Part shown: positions 1 to 9,727 of the stretch, one piece after another | How the letters are laid out: each line of letters opens with the position of its first letter | Numbering within the stretch: position 1 is the stretch's first letter | Assembly: GCF_009857135.1 (NCBI RefSeq) | Contig: NZ_CP047318.1 | Location: forward strand, 5,332,001-5,396,000 | DNA: 64,000 nucleotides | DNA from: Streptomyces sp. HM190 | GTDB lineage: Bacteria > Actinomycetota > Actinomycetes > Streptomycetales > Streptomycetaceae | Reading direction: 5' to 3' | Translations under genes and position numbers: made by a program | The notes under the pieces: model-generated | The model's input: only the letters and a program-made list of their open reading frames with translations | Databases searched by the model: none | What the model was told of the DNA's origin: nothing

Positions 1-18
1 GGTGCCCCCGCAGGCACC
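1..18. terminator. small hairpin downstream of the serine hydrolase gene
   Basis: GGTGCC (1-6) pairs with GGCACC (13-18) around a 6-nt loop. It lies about 50 bp beyond the stop codon of the leftward hydrolase gene, so it may be its terminator. The stem is short and the window edge hides what lies further left. Confidence 0.3.
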
Positions 19-69
19 TGTGCTCCACGGCCCGTGCCTCCGGAGCCGGTCCCTCTGGAGCACGTCCTG

Positions 70-1344
70 CTACAGGATGCCGCTTCGCAGCGCGCGCGGG
101 CAGAACTCCGCGGTGAGCAGGGCCGGTTCCAGGCCGGGGTCGGCGGGCGCGTCCGTGTTCACGCGGTAGGTGAGGACGTGACGGCCGTCGGCGGTGGCCG
201 CGGTGCGCACATAACTGCCGGTGATCCGGCCGTTGTGTCCCCACACCGTCGTGCCGCACGACAGCCTCACGGGGTAGAGGCCCATGCCGTACGCGCCGTG
301 CGCGGCCCGGGTGTCGAGCATCTCGCGGAGCTGACGGGGAGGCAGGAGGTCGCCGCCGAGCAGCGCCCCGTAGAAGCGGTTCACGTCGGGCAGCGTGGTG
401 ACGAGTTCGCCCGCCGCCCCGGCCGTGCGCGGGTCGAGGTCGGTGACGTCGGAGCCGTCGGCGGAGTAGGCGCGGCCGTGCGGGTCCGGCAGCGAGGAGC
501 GGGCCCCCGGGAAGGACGTTCCCGTCAGACGGAGGGGCGCGATGATGCGGTGCTCCGCCTCGGCGGCGTAGGAGGTGCCGGTGACCTGTTCGACGACCAG
601 GCCCAGCAGCACGTAGTTGGTGTTCGAGTAGAAGAAACGGCCGGGGACGGCCTGGGGGAGGGAGAGCGCGAGGCGTACGGCCTGACGCGGGGTCACGGGG
701 GTGGTTCCCCCGGTGGCCGCCGTGAAGTCGGCGAGGCCGCTGGTGTGGGTGAGCAGCGCGCGCAGTGTGATGCGGCGGCCGTCGTCGTCCCGGCCCCCGC
801 TCTCGCCGCGGACCAGGCCCGGCAGGTGGTCCTCCACCGAGTCCGACAGCGACAGCCGGTGCTCGGCTGCCAGTTGGAGCACGACGGTGGCGATGAACGT
901 CTTGGTGATGCTGCCGGCCCGGAAGTGGTCGGCGCGGCGGAGCGGCTCGGGCTGTCGCGCGGGTGGGCCTTCTCGGCCGACTTCGGCCGTGTCCCCGCGG
1001 GGTTCCTCGGAGCCGCCGCTGCCGACGCCCCGGCCGTCGTTCCCGTCGTTCCCGTCGCCGCTCGTGGTCGTGGTCGCGGTCGCGCTCGTGGTCGCGCTCG
1101 TGGCCACAGGCCAGCGGCCCTCCGCCTCGGCGTGGGCGTAGCGGGTGCCGGACGGGCCGTCGGCGAGGAGTGCGGCGGCGGGGGCGTGGCCCCGGGCGAC
1201 CAGGAGGGGCAGGACGGTGTCCGGGCTCGTCGCGACCTGCGCCCGGGAGGCCGTCGGGGCCACCGCCAGCAGGAACAGGGCCACGGGAACGGCCAGGTGC
1301 GCCATGGGCTTCCTGGGGGTCATGGGCGTCCTGGTCGATGGCAT
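70..1344 (-). CDS. secreted serine hydrolase (beta-lactamase / D-Ala-D-Ala carboxypeptidase fold)
   Basis: 424-residue predicted exported serine hydrolase of the penicillin-binding class C beta-lactamase/DD-peptidase family. The start at 1344 is chosen because AGGAAGA lies just upstream and a hydrophobic signal segment (about residues 15-35, ending TASRAQ) follows. The active-site triad is visible: SxxK as SITK at 145-148, a YxN motif (YSN in FFYSNTNY), and HNG near the C-terminus replacing the usual KTG/HxG. These enzymes use the Ser for acylation of peptidoglycan stem peptides or related esters and amides; the real substrate here cannot be told. Between the signal peptide and the Ser motif is an unusual Ser/Thr/Gly-rich stretch (about 80-130) encoded by a short-period repeat. 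The gene diverges from the kinase cluster. A long GC-rich open frame on the opposite strand is a shadow. Confidence 0.85.
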   Translation of the reverse strand: MPSTRTPMTPRKPMAHLAVPVALFLLAVAPTASRAQVATSPDTVLPLLVARGHAPAAALLADGPSGTRYAHAEAEGRWPVATSATTSATATTTTSGDGNDGNDGRGVGSGGSEEPRGDTAEVGREGPPARQPEPLRRADHFRAGSITKTFIATVVLQLAAEHRLSLSDSVEDHLPGLVRGESGGRDDDGRRITLRALLTHTSGLADFTAATGGTTPVTPRQAVRLALSLPQAVPGRFFYSNTNYVLLGLVVEQVTGTSYAAEAEHRIIAPLRLTGTSFPGARSSLPDPHGRAYSADGSDVTDLDPRTAGAAGELVTTLPDVNRFYGALLGGDLLPPRQLREMLDTRAAHGAYGMGLYPVRLSCGTTVWGHNGRITGSYVRTAATADGRHVLTYRVNTDAPADPGLEPALLTAEFCPRALRSGIL

Positions 1345-1720
1345 CGGTTCTTCCTGTCGCGGCACATCATGCGGGACGTCCCCGGGCGGCGCCGGGGCGG
1401 GCCCCGGGGCCGGGGCGGTCCGACGTGCTGTGCCTTGGCTGGCCGGTTTTCGTCGTCCCCGTCCGGTCGCCCCGAACCGCCTTGCGAGGGCGTGCCCGGG
1501 AACCGTGTCCGACGCCTCGGAAGCGCGTCCTCGCACGCCGGACGGGGTGCGGGAACCGGGCCGACGGCCCGACTATGCCCGACCCGGCTGTGCGGCGTGC
1601 GGGGACGGAGTGAGGGTCTGGGGAGATGCGGTGGCTGATTGAGGGGCACCCTGGGCGTGGGGCGCTTGGCGGGTGGGTGACAATGGAGGCTCTGTCAGGG
1701 CGGGTTGCATGAGGGGACGC
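1345..1720. promoter_or_regulatory. divergent intergenic region between hydrolase and first kinase
   Basis: 376 bp separate two diverging start codons, so promoters for both must lie here. I could not pick a convincing -35/-10 pair. A short inverted repeat TGACA (1678-1682) / TGTCA (1693-1697) sits about 25-40 bp before the kinase start and is the only symmetrical element I noticed. No credible gene is present. Confidence 0.35.
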
Positions 1721-4027
1721 ATGTCGGAGGCGGAGCGGGCTGGGGAATCCCGTCAGGACAAGGACGCACGTCTCCTCGCCGGGCGGTACCGGCTGGGAGG
1801 GGTGCTCGGTCGAGGCGGCATGGGCACGGTGTGGCGTGCCAAGGACGAGACGCTGGGCCGTACGGTCGCCATCAAGGAGCTGCGGTTCCCGTCGAGCATC
1901 GACGAGGACGAGAAGCGGCGGCTGATCACGCGCACCCTGCGCGAGGCCAAGGCGATCGCACGGATCCGCAACAACGGCGCGGTGACGGTGTTCGACGTCG
2001 TCCACGAGGACGACCGGCCGTGGATCGTGATGGAACTCGTCGAGGGCAAGTCGCTCGCCGAGGTCATCCGCGAGGACGGCGTGCTCGAACCGAGGCGCGC
2101 CGCCGAGGTGGGACTCGCCATCCTCGACGTGCTGCGCGCCGCGCACCGCGAGGGCATCCTGCACCGGGACGTGAAGCCGTCGAACGTGCTGATCGAGAAG
2201 CAGGACGGCCGGGTCGTCCTCACCGACTTCGGTATCGCGCAGGTCGAGGGCGACCCGTCCATCACCTCGACCGGCATGCTCGTGGGCGCCCCCTCGTACA
2301 TCTCGCCGGAGCGGGCGCGCGGGCACAAGCCCGGCCCCGCGGCCGACCTGTGGTCGCTCGGCGGTCTGCTGTACGCGGCGGTCGAGGGCGTGCCGCCGTA
2401 CGACAAGGGGTCGGCCATAGCGACGCTGACCGCGGTGATGACCGAGCCGGTCCCGGAGCCGAAGCGTGCCGGGCCGCTGAAGGACGTCATCTTCGGACTG
2501 CTCACCAAGGACCCCGAGCGGCGCCTCGACGACGCTGGCGCGCGGGCGATGCTCAACACGGTCATCCACGCGCCCGACCCGAAGGACGCGGCGCCGCCGG
2601 ACGCGACACAGCTCGTGCCGCTGCCGGTGGTGCCTCAGGAACGGCCCAAGAAGGGCGGGTTCGGCGTGCTCGGGGCCAAGCGGGGCGACGAGGCCGGGGA
2701 GCGGCCTCGCGCGCCGCGCTGGTCCATGCGCAAGAACGCGCCCGAGGGCGGGGCGGCCGCGGCCGCCTCCGCCGCGCCGGGCACGTCCGGCACCACCTCC
2801 GCCGGCGCGTCCGGAGGCGTGTCCGAGGCGGCGTCTCGGGGCACCACCGGGGGCACGCGGGGCGCGGGCGCGGGCGCGGCCGCGTCGGTTCCGGCCTCGC
2901 CGTCCGCCGCACCCGCCAAGCCCGCCGCACCGGCCGCGCCCGCCGCACCGGCCAAGTCCGTCCGGCCCACCGAGGCGGCCACGGCCGTCACCACGAAGTC
3001 CGCTTCCGTCGGGCTCTCGTCCGGAGCGGCCGCCGGGGCCGCGGCCGGTGCCGCGAAGGCCGGCGGCGCCTCGGGCCCGACCGCGGGCAAGCCGGCCGCC
3101 GGGGCGGTCGGGGCGCGCGGTGGAGACACCGTCGCGGGCGGCGCCACCGCCGCGGGGCGGACGTCCGGGTGGCCGCAGGTACCGCCGCCGGACCTGCCGC
3201 CGCGACCCGCGCCCAGGGCGCCCATCACGGACGTGGTGTCGCGGCGGACGCTCGCGTTCATCGCCGTTGCCGTGGCTCTGGTGGTCCTCGGGACCGTACT
3301 GGCGTTCGCGTTCAGCGGCGAGGACGGCAGCGCCGACAACAGCAAGGGAGCCGGCACCAAGGCCGCGGTCTCCAGCGGGACTTCCTCCGACAGCTCCGAC
3401 AGCGACGACAAGGGCGGGGACGGGAGCGGCAAGGACGAGGACGCGGGGTCGGTCCCCAGCCCGGACGGTGAGACCTCCGACGAGGCCACGGGGTCGGACG
3501 ACTCCGCGGACGACTCGTCGTCCACCGGCTCCGACACGTCTAGCGGTTCCGGCGGCGGTTCCGGCGGCTCCGGTGGTTCCGGGTCCTCGAAGGACATCGC
3601 CACCGAGACGTACAAGAGCGGCCAGGGCTTCTCCATCGGACTGCCCGACGGGTGGACGTACCAGTCCACGGGCGCGGCGGGCGCCCGGTTCGCCGGGCCC
3701 GACGGGCAGAAGCTGCTCGTGGGGTGGACGAGCACCCCGAAGGACGACCCGGTCGCCGACTGGAAGAACCAAGAGCGGTACATGGCCCGCGCGCAGTACG
3801 ACCGGATCCGCATAGAAGCGGTGGACTACCGGGGCTGGAACACCGCCGACTGGGAGTTCACCTATGTGGAGAGCGGGACGAAGTACCGGTCGATCGACCG
3901 CGGGTTCGTGGTCGACGAGCAGCAGGGGTATGCGCTGATGTACACGGCCAAGGCGTCCGCGTGGAGCGGCGACCTGCGCAAGGACACCTGGCGGACCTTC
4001 ACCAAGACGTTCCGCCCCAAGTCCTGA
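1721..4027 (+). CDS. transmembrane Ser/Thr protein kinase (kinase 1 of 5)
   Basis: 768 residues. The ATG at 1721 follows GAGGGG at good spacing; an ATG at 1709 is possible. The cytoplasmic kinase domain (about 22-290) is complete: glycine loop GRGGMG (30-35), catalytic Lys52 in AIKE, HRDVKPSN (His148-Asp150), DFG at 169, and an activation loop with ITSTG and SPE. It should phosphorylate Ser/Thr on cytosolic targets. A Pro/Ala/Gly-rich juxtamembrane region of about 200 residues follows, then one membrane helix (about 510-531), an Asp/Ser/Gly-rich linker and a C-terminal extracellular module of about 140 residues beginning GFSIGLPDGW. There are no PASTA repeats, so the ectodomain is not the PknB/Stk1 muropeptide sensor. 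It is first in a same-strand run of five kinases resembling the SCO4775-SCO4779 cluster of S. coelicolor, which I recall as linked to spore wall synthesis. Confidence 0.9.
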   Translation: MSEAERAGESRQDKDARLLAGRYRLGGVLGRGGMGTVWRAKDETLGRTVAIKELRFPSSIDEDEKRRLITRTLREAKAIARIRNNGAVTVFDVVHEDDRPWIVMELVEGKSLAEVIREDGVLEPRRAAEVGLAILDVLRAAHREGILHRDVKPSNVLIEKQDGRVVLTDFGIAQVEGDPSITSTGMLVGAPSYISPERARGHKPGPAADLWSLGGLLYAAVEGVPPYDKGSAIATLTAVMTEPVPEPKRAGPLKDVIFGLLTKDPERRLDDAGARAMLNTVIHAPDPKDAAPPDATQLVPLPVVPQERPKKGGFGVLGAKRGDEAGERPRAPRWSMRKNAPEGGAAAAASAAPGTSGTTSAGASGGVSEAASRGTTGGTRGAGAGAAASVPASPSAAPAKPAAPAAPAAPAKSVRPTEAATAVTTKSASVGLSSGAAAGAAAGAAKAGGASGPTAGKPAAGAVGARGGDTVAGGATAAGRTSGWPQVPPPDLPPRPAPRAPITDVVSRRTLAFIAVAVALVVLGTVLAFAFSGEDGSADNSKGAGTKAAVSSGTSSDSSDSDDKGGDGSGKDEDAGSVPSPDGETSDEATGSDDSADDSSSTGSDTSSGSGGGSGGSGGSGSSKDIATETYKSGQGFSIGLPDGWTYQSTGAAGARFAGPDGQKLLVGWTSTPKDDPVADWKNQERYMARAQYDRIRIEAVDYRGWNTADWEFTYVESGTKYRSIDRGFVVDEQQGYALMYTAKASAWSGDLRKDTWRTFTKTFRPKS

Positions 4028-4553
4028 GGCGCCGGGACGCCGTCGACTCCGCCACCGGGGGCGCGCCGGTCGGCGCGCGGGAGGCGCTCCGAGGCACACG
4101 GGACGCGGTCGGCGGGGCGCGCGTGACGACGTGAGTCCGCGGCGCGCCGGGCGGTCGCGGGCCCCCGAGGACGGGCGGTCCGGGCGCACGCAGAGGGCCG
4201 TTCGGGCCGGGCACGTGGCTGTTGTGCGCCGGTGCCCATCTCGTTACGGAGCCGTGAGGATGCTGTTCCGGGTGGATGAGCCGTACGGGGGCGTGCGGGG
4301 GCACGGGGTGGTGTGAGCTCCTCCGATGCGAGGTCGGCGGGGGGAGTTGTGCCCGCCCGGTGCGTTCGGGGACGGGTGTTCCGGGGAAGATCGAGGGCGT
4401 TCGAGCGCATTCGAGGCGGGTGAGATAGGGCATCCCCTCAATGCGGGTTGCCTCAGGCACGTATCGTGAATGGCTGCGGACCGTACGCATCCAGCACGGA
4501 ACGGGCCGCCGGGCGAACGAATTTGACCAACCGGACGGTCGGGGGAGGGCATC
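4028..4553. other. 526-bp intergenic region between kinases 1 and 2
   Basis: No gene is supported here. A 7-bp hairpin GCGCGCC-ggtc-GGCGCGC (4061-4078) lies 35 bp after the kinase 1 stop and may be a weak terminator. The rest has ordinary intergenic composition. Its length suggests that kinase 2 has its own promoter, but I could not place one. Confidence 0.4.
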
Positions 4554-7271
4554 GTGGACGCATACGCGGGACGGGTACTCGCGGACCGCTACCGCCTGCC
4601 GCTGCCGCCCACCGACGACTACGAGTTCGCCGAGAGCCGGGCCTTCGACACCTACAGCGGCCAGGAAGTCCTCGTACGGCAGGTGCCGTTGCCCGAGGTC
4701 GTCGAGGCCGAGGTGCTCGACGCGGACGGCCTGCCCGAGGGGTACGTGGCACGGGACCGCGGGGCGCGCCGGGGTACGGTACGAGCTCCCCGAGGTGCCG
4801 CCGACCCGGCCGTACGGCGGGCGATCGAGGCCGCGCAGGCCGCCGCGCAGATCCCCGACCACCCACGCCTCGACCAGGTCTTCGACGTGTTCGCCGAGGG
4901 CGGTTCGCTGTGGATAGTGAGCGAACTGGTGCCGGCCCGGCCCCTCGCGGCGCTGCTGGCGGACCAGCCGCTGACCCCCTACCGGGCGGCCGAGGTCGCC
5001 TCCGACGTGCTCACCGCGCTGCGGGCGCTGCACGCCCACGGCTGGGTGCACCGCAACATCACCGAACGGACGGTGCTGGTCTGCGACGACGGCCGGGTCA
5101 TGCTCACCGGGCTCGCGGTCGGGGCCGCCGAGGAGGCCCTGTGCGGGTACGACCCGGTGCCCGCGCGGGACGTCGAGGACCCTCCCGGCACACCCGGCGA
5201 CGGTCCGGGCACGACGGGCGCCGCGCCGGTCGTGCCGGGCGGCCGCGGTCCGGGCGCGTCCGGCGCCGGCCGGGGCGGGGCCGCGGGAGCGGCGGGGCCC
5301 GGTGGCGTCGGCGGAGCCCGTCCCGTTCCGGGGGCGCCCGGGACCGGCGGCGCGGTGGGGCGTGGCGGATCCGCCCTCGGCGGCGCCCTGACGGGCGGAG
5401 CGTACGGTGCTCCCGCCCTCGGCGGCTCCGGCGGCACGGCCGGCGACCCCGAGGCGGCGCGCCGGGCCGCGATCGAGGCGAGAGCGGTCACCGACCCCTC
5501 GGAAGGACAGCGTGCCCTGGAGGCCGGCGGCGACGTCCGGGCGGCACGGGCGGGCGCCATCGCGGCGTACCGCGCGGGCGCCCGCGCCGCGGCCCGTGTC
5601 CAGGACGACCGGCGCGGCGGACCCGGCGGCGGGCTGCCCGCCCAGCGGCCCGCGCCCGGCACCGCCCACGACAACACGGCACCCCAGGCCCCCGGCCGCG
5701 AGGACGGCCTCGCCCCCGGCCTGGCGACGAGCCCGGTGCCCCCCGGCCAGATCGCCGACCCGTACGGCGTCCGCGCCGGAGGCGGCACGACGTCCGCCTG
5801 GCACGGCGCCCAGCCCCGCGGCGGCCTGCCCGCGCCCGGCACCGACGGACGCAACCACCCCGCTCCGCCTGACGCGCGCCCCGCCGGCCCCCTGGGCCAC
5901 GGCGCCGAGGTGGGCGACGCGCCCGTGCCCGCCGGAACCGCGGACGCCTCGCCCTGGGACCGCGCCGCCGGGGCGGCGCCCGGACGGGGGCCCGCCACGG
6001 CACTCGCCGCCGAGCGCGCCCGGCAGGCGCGGATGGCGGTGGTGGGGCCCGTCACCGAGCGGTGGGCGCCGGAACAGGCCGGGCCGGTGCACGAGAACTG
6101 GCAGCTGGCGGCCCCCATCGGACCCGCGACGGACCTGTGGGCGCTCGGCGCGCTGCTGTTCCGCGCCGTACAGGGGCACGCCCCGTACCCGGAGGAGAAC
6201 ACCGCCGAGCTGGTCGAGATGGTGTGCTCGGAACCGCCCGCCTTCGCCGAGGAGTGCGGACCGCTGCGCCCCGTCGTGGAGTCGCTGCTGCGTCAGGACC
6301 CCACCGAGCGACTGGACTTCGAGGAACTGCGCGGCTGGCTGCGCTCCCTCGTGCGGTCGGCGCCGGAACCCGAGGCCGGCACGCACGTCGTCGCCGCGCC
6401 GCCCGTGGACGCGAGCCGGCTGCCGATCGTCCGGCGGCGCGGCGAACTCGTCCGCAGGCGCCGCGCCAGAGTGCCCGCGACCAGCGCCCACGCCCGCCAC
6501 CGGCGCGCCCGCCAGGAGAAGGCCCCGCAGCCCCGCAAGCTCGGCCGCACCCTGCTCCTGCTGATCCTGCTCGCGCTGGCCGTGGCCGTCGCGTACGCCA
6601 TGGTGTTCATGCCGAAGGCCGAACCGAGCAGCGACGGTGTGAGCAACGGCGGACGGAGCGACGCGGCCGGACAGCCGAGTGCCGGGCCGGAGGCCAGCAG
6701 CCGGTCCCGACCCGATCAGAACTCCAGTTCGCCCGACGGGGGCGAGGAGGGGGAGGGGCAGGCGAGCCCGTCGGAGTCGTCGGGTTCCGCGCAGACCCAG
6801 ACCGGCGGCCCCGAGGTCGCTCAGGGGTTCACCCTGCGCAAGGACACCGAGGGCTTCCAGGTCGCCGTCGCCACCGGCTGGGACCGCAGCCCCAAGAACG
6901 GCCGCGGCCAGGTCGTCTACTCCCGGGGCAGCTTCGAGCTGATCGTCGTGCCCGGCCGGGACAGCACGGCGACGTACGGCAGCGACCCGCTGAAGTACCA
7001 GCGGGAGGGCGAGCGCGAACTCCAGCCGTTCCGCGACTCCACCTGGGCCACCTCCGGGGGCATGCGGCTGGTCGAGGTCGGCGGGGTCACCATGGCCGAG
7101 GGGCAGTTCACCTGGCAGGACAGCGAGGGGCGCGGCGTCTTCGTGCGGAACCTCGCGATTCTCCTCGACGGCAGGTACCACGTGGTGCAGGTGCGCGGAC
7201 CGGAGGCCGAGCGGGACGAGGTGACTCGGCTGTACGAGCAGGCCGCGGACACCTACCGGGTCACCGACTGA
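4554..7271 (+). CDS. membrane pseudokinase with a large insertion in the C-lobe (kinase 2 of 5)
   Basis: 905 residues; the ATG at 4554 follows GGAGGGCATC. The fold is recognisably that of its neighbours but catalysis looks lost: the ATP Lys motif reads VLVRQVP (no Lys), there is no glycine loop, HRD has become HRN (166-168), and DFG is replaced by Gly-Leu-Ala (186-188). The normal DFG-to-APE interval of about 25-30 residues is about 320 here: a Gly/Ala/Pro-rich segment (about 200-490) intervenes before WAPEQ (504-508), after which the C-lobe resumes (DLWALGALLF, then a conserved C-lobe Arg in DPTERL). A membrane helix follows at about 661-685, then an extracellular module with EGFQVAVATGWDR. 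It is probably a scaffold or allosteric partner of the adjacent kinases rather than an enzyme. The reading frame is intact, so this is not simple decay. Confidence 0.85.
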   Translation: MDAYAGRVLADRYRLPLPPTDDYEFAESRAFDTYSGQEVLVRQVPLPEVVEAEVLDADGLPEGYVARDRGARRGTVRAPRGAADPAVRRAIEAAQAAAQIPDHPRLDQVFDVFAEGGSLWIVSELVPARPLAALLADQPLTPYRAAEVASDVLTALRALHAHGWVHRNITERTVLVCDDGRVMLTGLAVGAAEEALCGYDPVPARDVEDPPGTPGDGPGTTGAAPVVPGGRGPGASGAGRGGAAGAAGPGGVGGARPVPGAPGTGGAVGRGGSALGGALTGGAYGAPALGGSGGTAGDPEAARRAAIEARAVTDPSEGQRALEAGGDVRAARAGAIAAYRAGARAAARVQDDRRGGPGGGLPAQRPAPGTAHDNTAPQAPGREDGLAPGLATSPVPPGQIADPYGVRAGGGTTSAWHGAQPRGGLPAPGTDGRNHPAPPDARPAGPLGHGAEVGDAPVPAGTADASPWDRAAGAAPGRGPATALAAERARQARMAVVGPVTERWAPEQAGPVHENWQLAAPIGPATDLWALGALLFRAVQGHAPYPEENTAELVEMVCSEPPAFAEECGPLRPVVESLLRQDPTERLDFEELRGWLRSLVRSAPEPEAGTHVVAAPPVDASRLPIVRRRGELVRRRRARVPATSAHARHRRARQEKAPQPRKLGRTLLLLILLALAVAVAYAMVFMPKAEPSSDGVSNGGRSDAAGQPSAGPEASSRSRPDQNSSSPDGGEEGEGQASPSESSGSAQTQTGGPEVAQGFTLRKDTEGFQVAVATGWDRSPKNGRGQVVYSRGSFELIVVPGRDSTATYGSDPLKYQREGERELQPFRDSTWATSGGMRLVEVGGVTMAEGQFTWQDSEGRGVFVRNLAILLDGRYHVVQVRGPEAERDEVTRLYEQAADTYRVTD

Positions 7272-7483
7272 CCGCTCGGCACGGGGCAGTTGGCCCTGGC
7301 CCACGGGACGTCCGGCCCTGCTCCACCGGGGAGCGGGACGGCCGGACCACGAGGGCGGCGGAAGGTTGCGTTCCGCGCGCGGAAGCGAGAACCGTCACAG
7401 TGCTGTCTCTGTGCGGCCGTGCCGGTTTCCCGGGGGGAGCACCGCTCCTTAACCTGACCCTGTCAAGAGCATTGCGGGGCAAC

Positions 7484-9532
7484 GTGAATCAGATGCAGGG
7501 CCGGCTCATCGCCGAGCGCTACCGGCTCGTCGACGTCATCGGCAGCGGCGGCATGGGCAGGGTGTGGCGTGCCCGGGACGAGGTGCTGCACCGGGCCGTC
7601 GCCGTCAAGGAGTTGACGGCCGCGCTGTACGTCTCGGAGAACGACCAGACCGTCCTGCTGGCGCGGACCCGGGCGGAGGCGCGCGCGGCGGCACGGATCA
7701 ACCACTCGGCCGTCGTCACCGTGCACGACGTGCTGGAGCACGACAACCGGCCCTGGATCGTCATGGAGTTGGTCGAGGGGGTCTCGCTCGCCGACGCGGT
7801 CCGGGAACAGGGACGCATCGAGGCGCGGGAGGCCGCCCGGATCGGCATGTGGGTGCTGCGCGCGCTGCGCGCCGCCCACCAGGCCGGTGTGCTGCACCGC
7901 GACGTGAAGCCCGGCAACGTCCTGCTCGCCGAGGACGGCCGGGTCATGCTGACCGACTTCGGCATCGCCCAGGTCGAGGGCGACACGACGATCACCCGCA
8001 CCGGGGAGATCGTCGGCTCGGTCGACTACATCGCGCCCGAGCGGGTGCGCGGCCACGAACCCGGGCCCGCGTCGGACCTCTGGTCGCTGGGCGCCACGCT
8101 GTACACGGCGGTGGAGGGCAAGTCGCCGTTCCGGCGCACGACCCCGCTCACCACGATGCAGGCCGTGGTGAGTGAGGAGGCCGCCGAACCGGTGGCCGCG
8201 GGCCCGCTCGGTCCGGTCATCGCCGCGCTGCTGTGCAAGGACCCCGCCGTACGGCCCGGCGCGCAGGACGCCGAACTGATGCTCGCCGAGGCCGCGGAGG
8301 GCCGACGTCCGAGCGTCGCCGAGGCGTACGTGCCCACACGGCAGCAGCCGGCGGGGTCGGCGGGCACACCGGGGGCGGTCGGTGAGGCGGGTACGGGGGG
8401 TGCGGCCGGGGCGGCCGGTACGGATTCCGGCGGCCGGCGAGGCAGGGGCGCGGTGAGCGCGGCGGACGGGGCGCCTGAGCCGGGCTCCGAGGCCGCGGAC
8501 GGCTCGCGCGGGGCGGGCGGCTGGGCCGGCGGCGGCTCGCGTGGTGCCGATGGCGGGTCCGGCGGCTGGGCCGCTCGCGGCCCGCGCGCGGCGGACGGGG
8601 GAGCCGGAGCCGGCGTGCGCGGGGCGCACGGAGGTTCGAGCGAAGGCACCGGCCCCCACGGCGTACGTGACGGCGGTACCAGCGGCGCCCACTCCGCCCC
8701 CGCGTACGGCGGGCCCGGCGGCGCCCCCGGTGGCCAGGGGTACGGAGCCGGCCATTCTGGTGCGGGCCCCCTGCCGCCCGGCGCCCACGGCCCCTTCGCC
8801 ACGCCCGCGACCGGCTTCCCGCACGGCCCCCAGACGGTCGGCCACGCCCCCGCCACCGCGCCCGGCGGCCGACGGCGCGGACGTGGCCGTACCGTCGGGC
8901 TCGTCGTCCTGCTGGCCGCGCTCCTCGGCGGCGGTGGCGCCGCCGCGATGTACTACGCGGACGCGTGGCGGACGGAGGACACCTCGGCCACGGCCGGGAC
9001 GACCGCCGGGACCGGCGGCACGACCACGGGCCAGGACGGCACCACGGGCCAGGACGGGCCGGTCACGGACGGCGTCCCCGAGGGATGGGTCCGTGTCGAG
9101 GACCCGGAGGGGTTCAGCGTCGCCCTGCCCCGGGGGTGGGAGCGCACCGTGCAGGGCGCGCAGATCGACTACACACCCGACGGCGGCGAGCACTTCCTGC
9201 GGGTGGCCGTCGACGACTCCCCGGACTTCGACAGCCCCTACCAGCACCAGCTCGACCTGGAAGAACAGGTGAAGGACCGGCTCCCCGCGTACCGGCAGGT
9301 GAGCCTGGAGGAGCACTCCTACCGCGACCGTCCGGGCGCGCTCTGGGACTTCACGTGGACCTCCGCCCAGAACACCGATTTCCCCGGCCCGCGCCGGGCG
9401 ATCGAGCAGACGTATCTCACCCGCGACGGCGTCGAGTACACGATCTACATGTCCGCGCCCGCCGCCGACTGGGACACCGCCCGCGAACAGTTCGACACGG
9501 TGCTGCGCAGCTGGCGCGAGGCACCCAAGTGA
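7484..9532 (+). CDS. transmembrane Ser/Thr protein kinase (kinase 3 of 5)
   Basis: 682 residues from GTG 7484, chosen because GCGGGG lies 5-6 nt upstream; ATG 7493 is three codons in. The kinase domain is complete: GSGGMG loop, Lys42 in AVKE, HRDVKPGN (His138-Asp140), DFG, and an activation loop with TITRTG carrying the two Thr residues that PknB-type kinases autophosphorylate. A long Gly/Ala-rich juxtamembrane segment (about 290-465) leads to one membrane helix near 470-492. A Thr/Gly linker and an extracellular module (PEGFSVALPRGWER to the C-terminus, including ALWDFTW) follow. The ectodomain is clearly related to those of kinases 1, 4 and 5. The 212-bp gap before the gene may hold its own promoter. 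Confidence 0.9.
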   Translation: MNQMQGRLIAERYRLVDVIGSGGMGRVWRARDEVLHRAVAVKELTAALYVSENDQTVLLARTRAEARAAARINHSAVVTVHDVLEHDNRPWIVMELVEGVSLADAVREQGRIEAREAARIGMWVLRALRAAHQAGVLHRDVKPGNVLLAEDGRVMLTDFGIAQVEGDTTITRTGEIVGSVDYIAPERVRGHEPGPASDLWSLGATLYTAVEGKSPFRRTTPLTTMQAVVSEEAAEPVAAGPLGPVIAALLCKDPAVRPGAQDAELMLAEAAEGRRPSVAEAYVPTRQQPAGSAGTPGAVGEAGTGGAAGAAGTDSGGRRGRGAVSAADGAPEPGSEAADGSRGAGGWAGGGSRGADGGSGGWAARGPRAADGGAGAGVRGAHGGSSEGTGPHGVRDGGTSGAHSAPAYGGPGGAPGGQGYGAGHSGAGPLPPGAHGPFATPATGFPHGPQTVGHAPATAPGGRRRGRGRTVGLVVLLAALLGGGGAAAMYYADAWRTEDTSATAGTTAGTGGTTTGQDGTTGQDGPVTDGVPEGWVRVEDPEGFSVALPRGWERTVQGAQIDYTPDGGEHFLRVAVDDSPDFDSPYQHQLDLEEQVKDRLPAYRQVSLEEHSYRDRPGALWDFTWTSAQNTDFPGPRRAIEQTYLTRDGVEYTIYMSAPAADWDTAREQFDTVLRSWREAPK

Positions 9533-9561
9533 TGGACGGAGGGCGGGCGTAGGCCGGCCTC

Positions 9562-9581
9562 GGCGGCTCCCCGGGGCCGCC
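9562..9581. terminator. weak hairpin after kinase 3
   Basis: GGCGGC (9562-9567) pairs with GCCGCC (9576-9581) about 30 bp after the kinase 3 stop codon. It is short and could be a partial terminator between kinases 3 and 4. Confidence 0.3.
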
Positions 9582-9727
9582 AACCGGGCAGGGCCCGGCC
9601 GCCTCGGGGACACGGGGCCTACGCACGGCGCGTACGCGGCGCTCGTGGGACGCGCGTACGTCGCTTGTCGGCCAGCCCTGTCCCGCGGCACCGGAAGGGC
9701 TCGGTCCGGTGCGGCATGATGGGGCGC

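Noticed and set aside
34..1638. Long + strand open frame over the serine hydrolase
   Set aside because: It is antisense to a gene with a signal peptide and intact catalytic motifs. Its translation is Arg/Gly/Ala-rich with no RBS, a typical high-GC shadow.
1367..4189. 940-codon minus-strand frame opposite kinase 1
   Set aside because: Arg/Gly/Ala-rich shadow of the kinase codons with no domain content. The same holds for the long minus-strand frames opposite the other kinases, pcrA and DUF5682.
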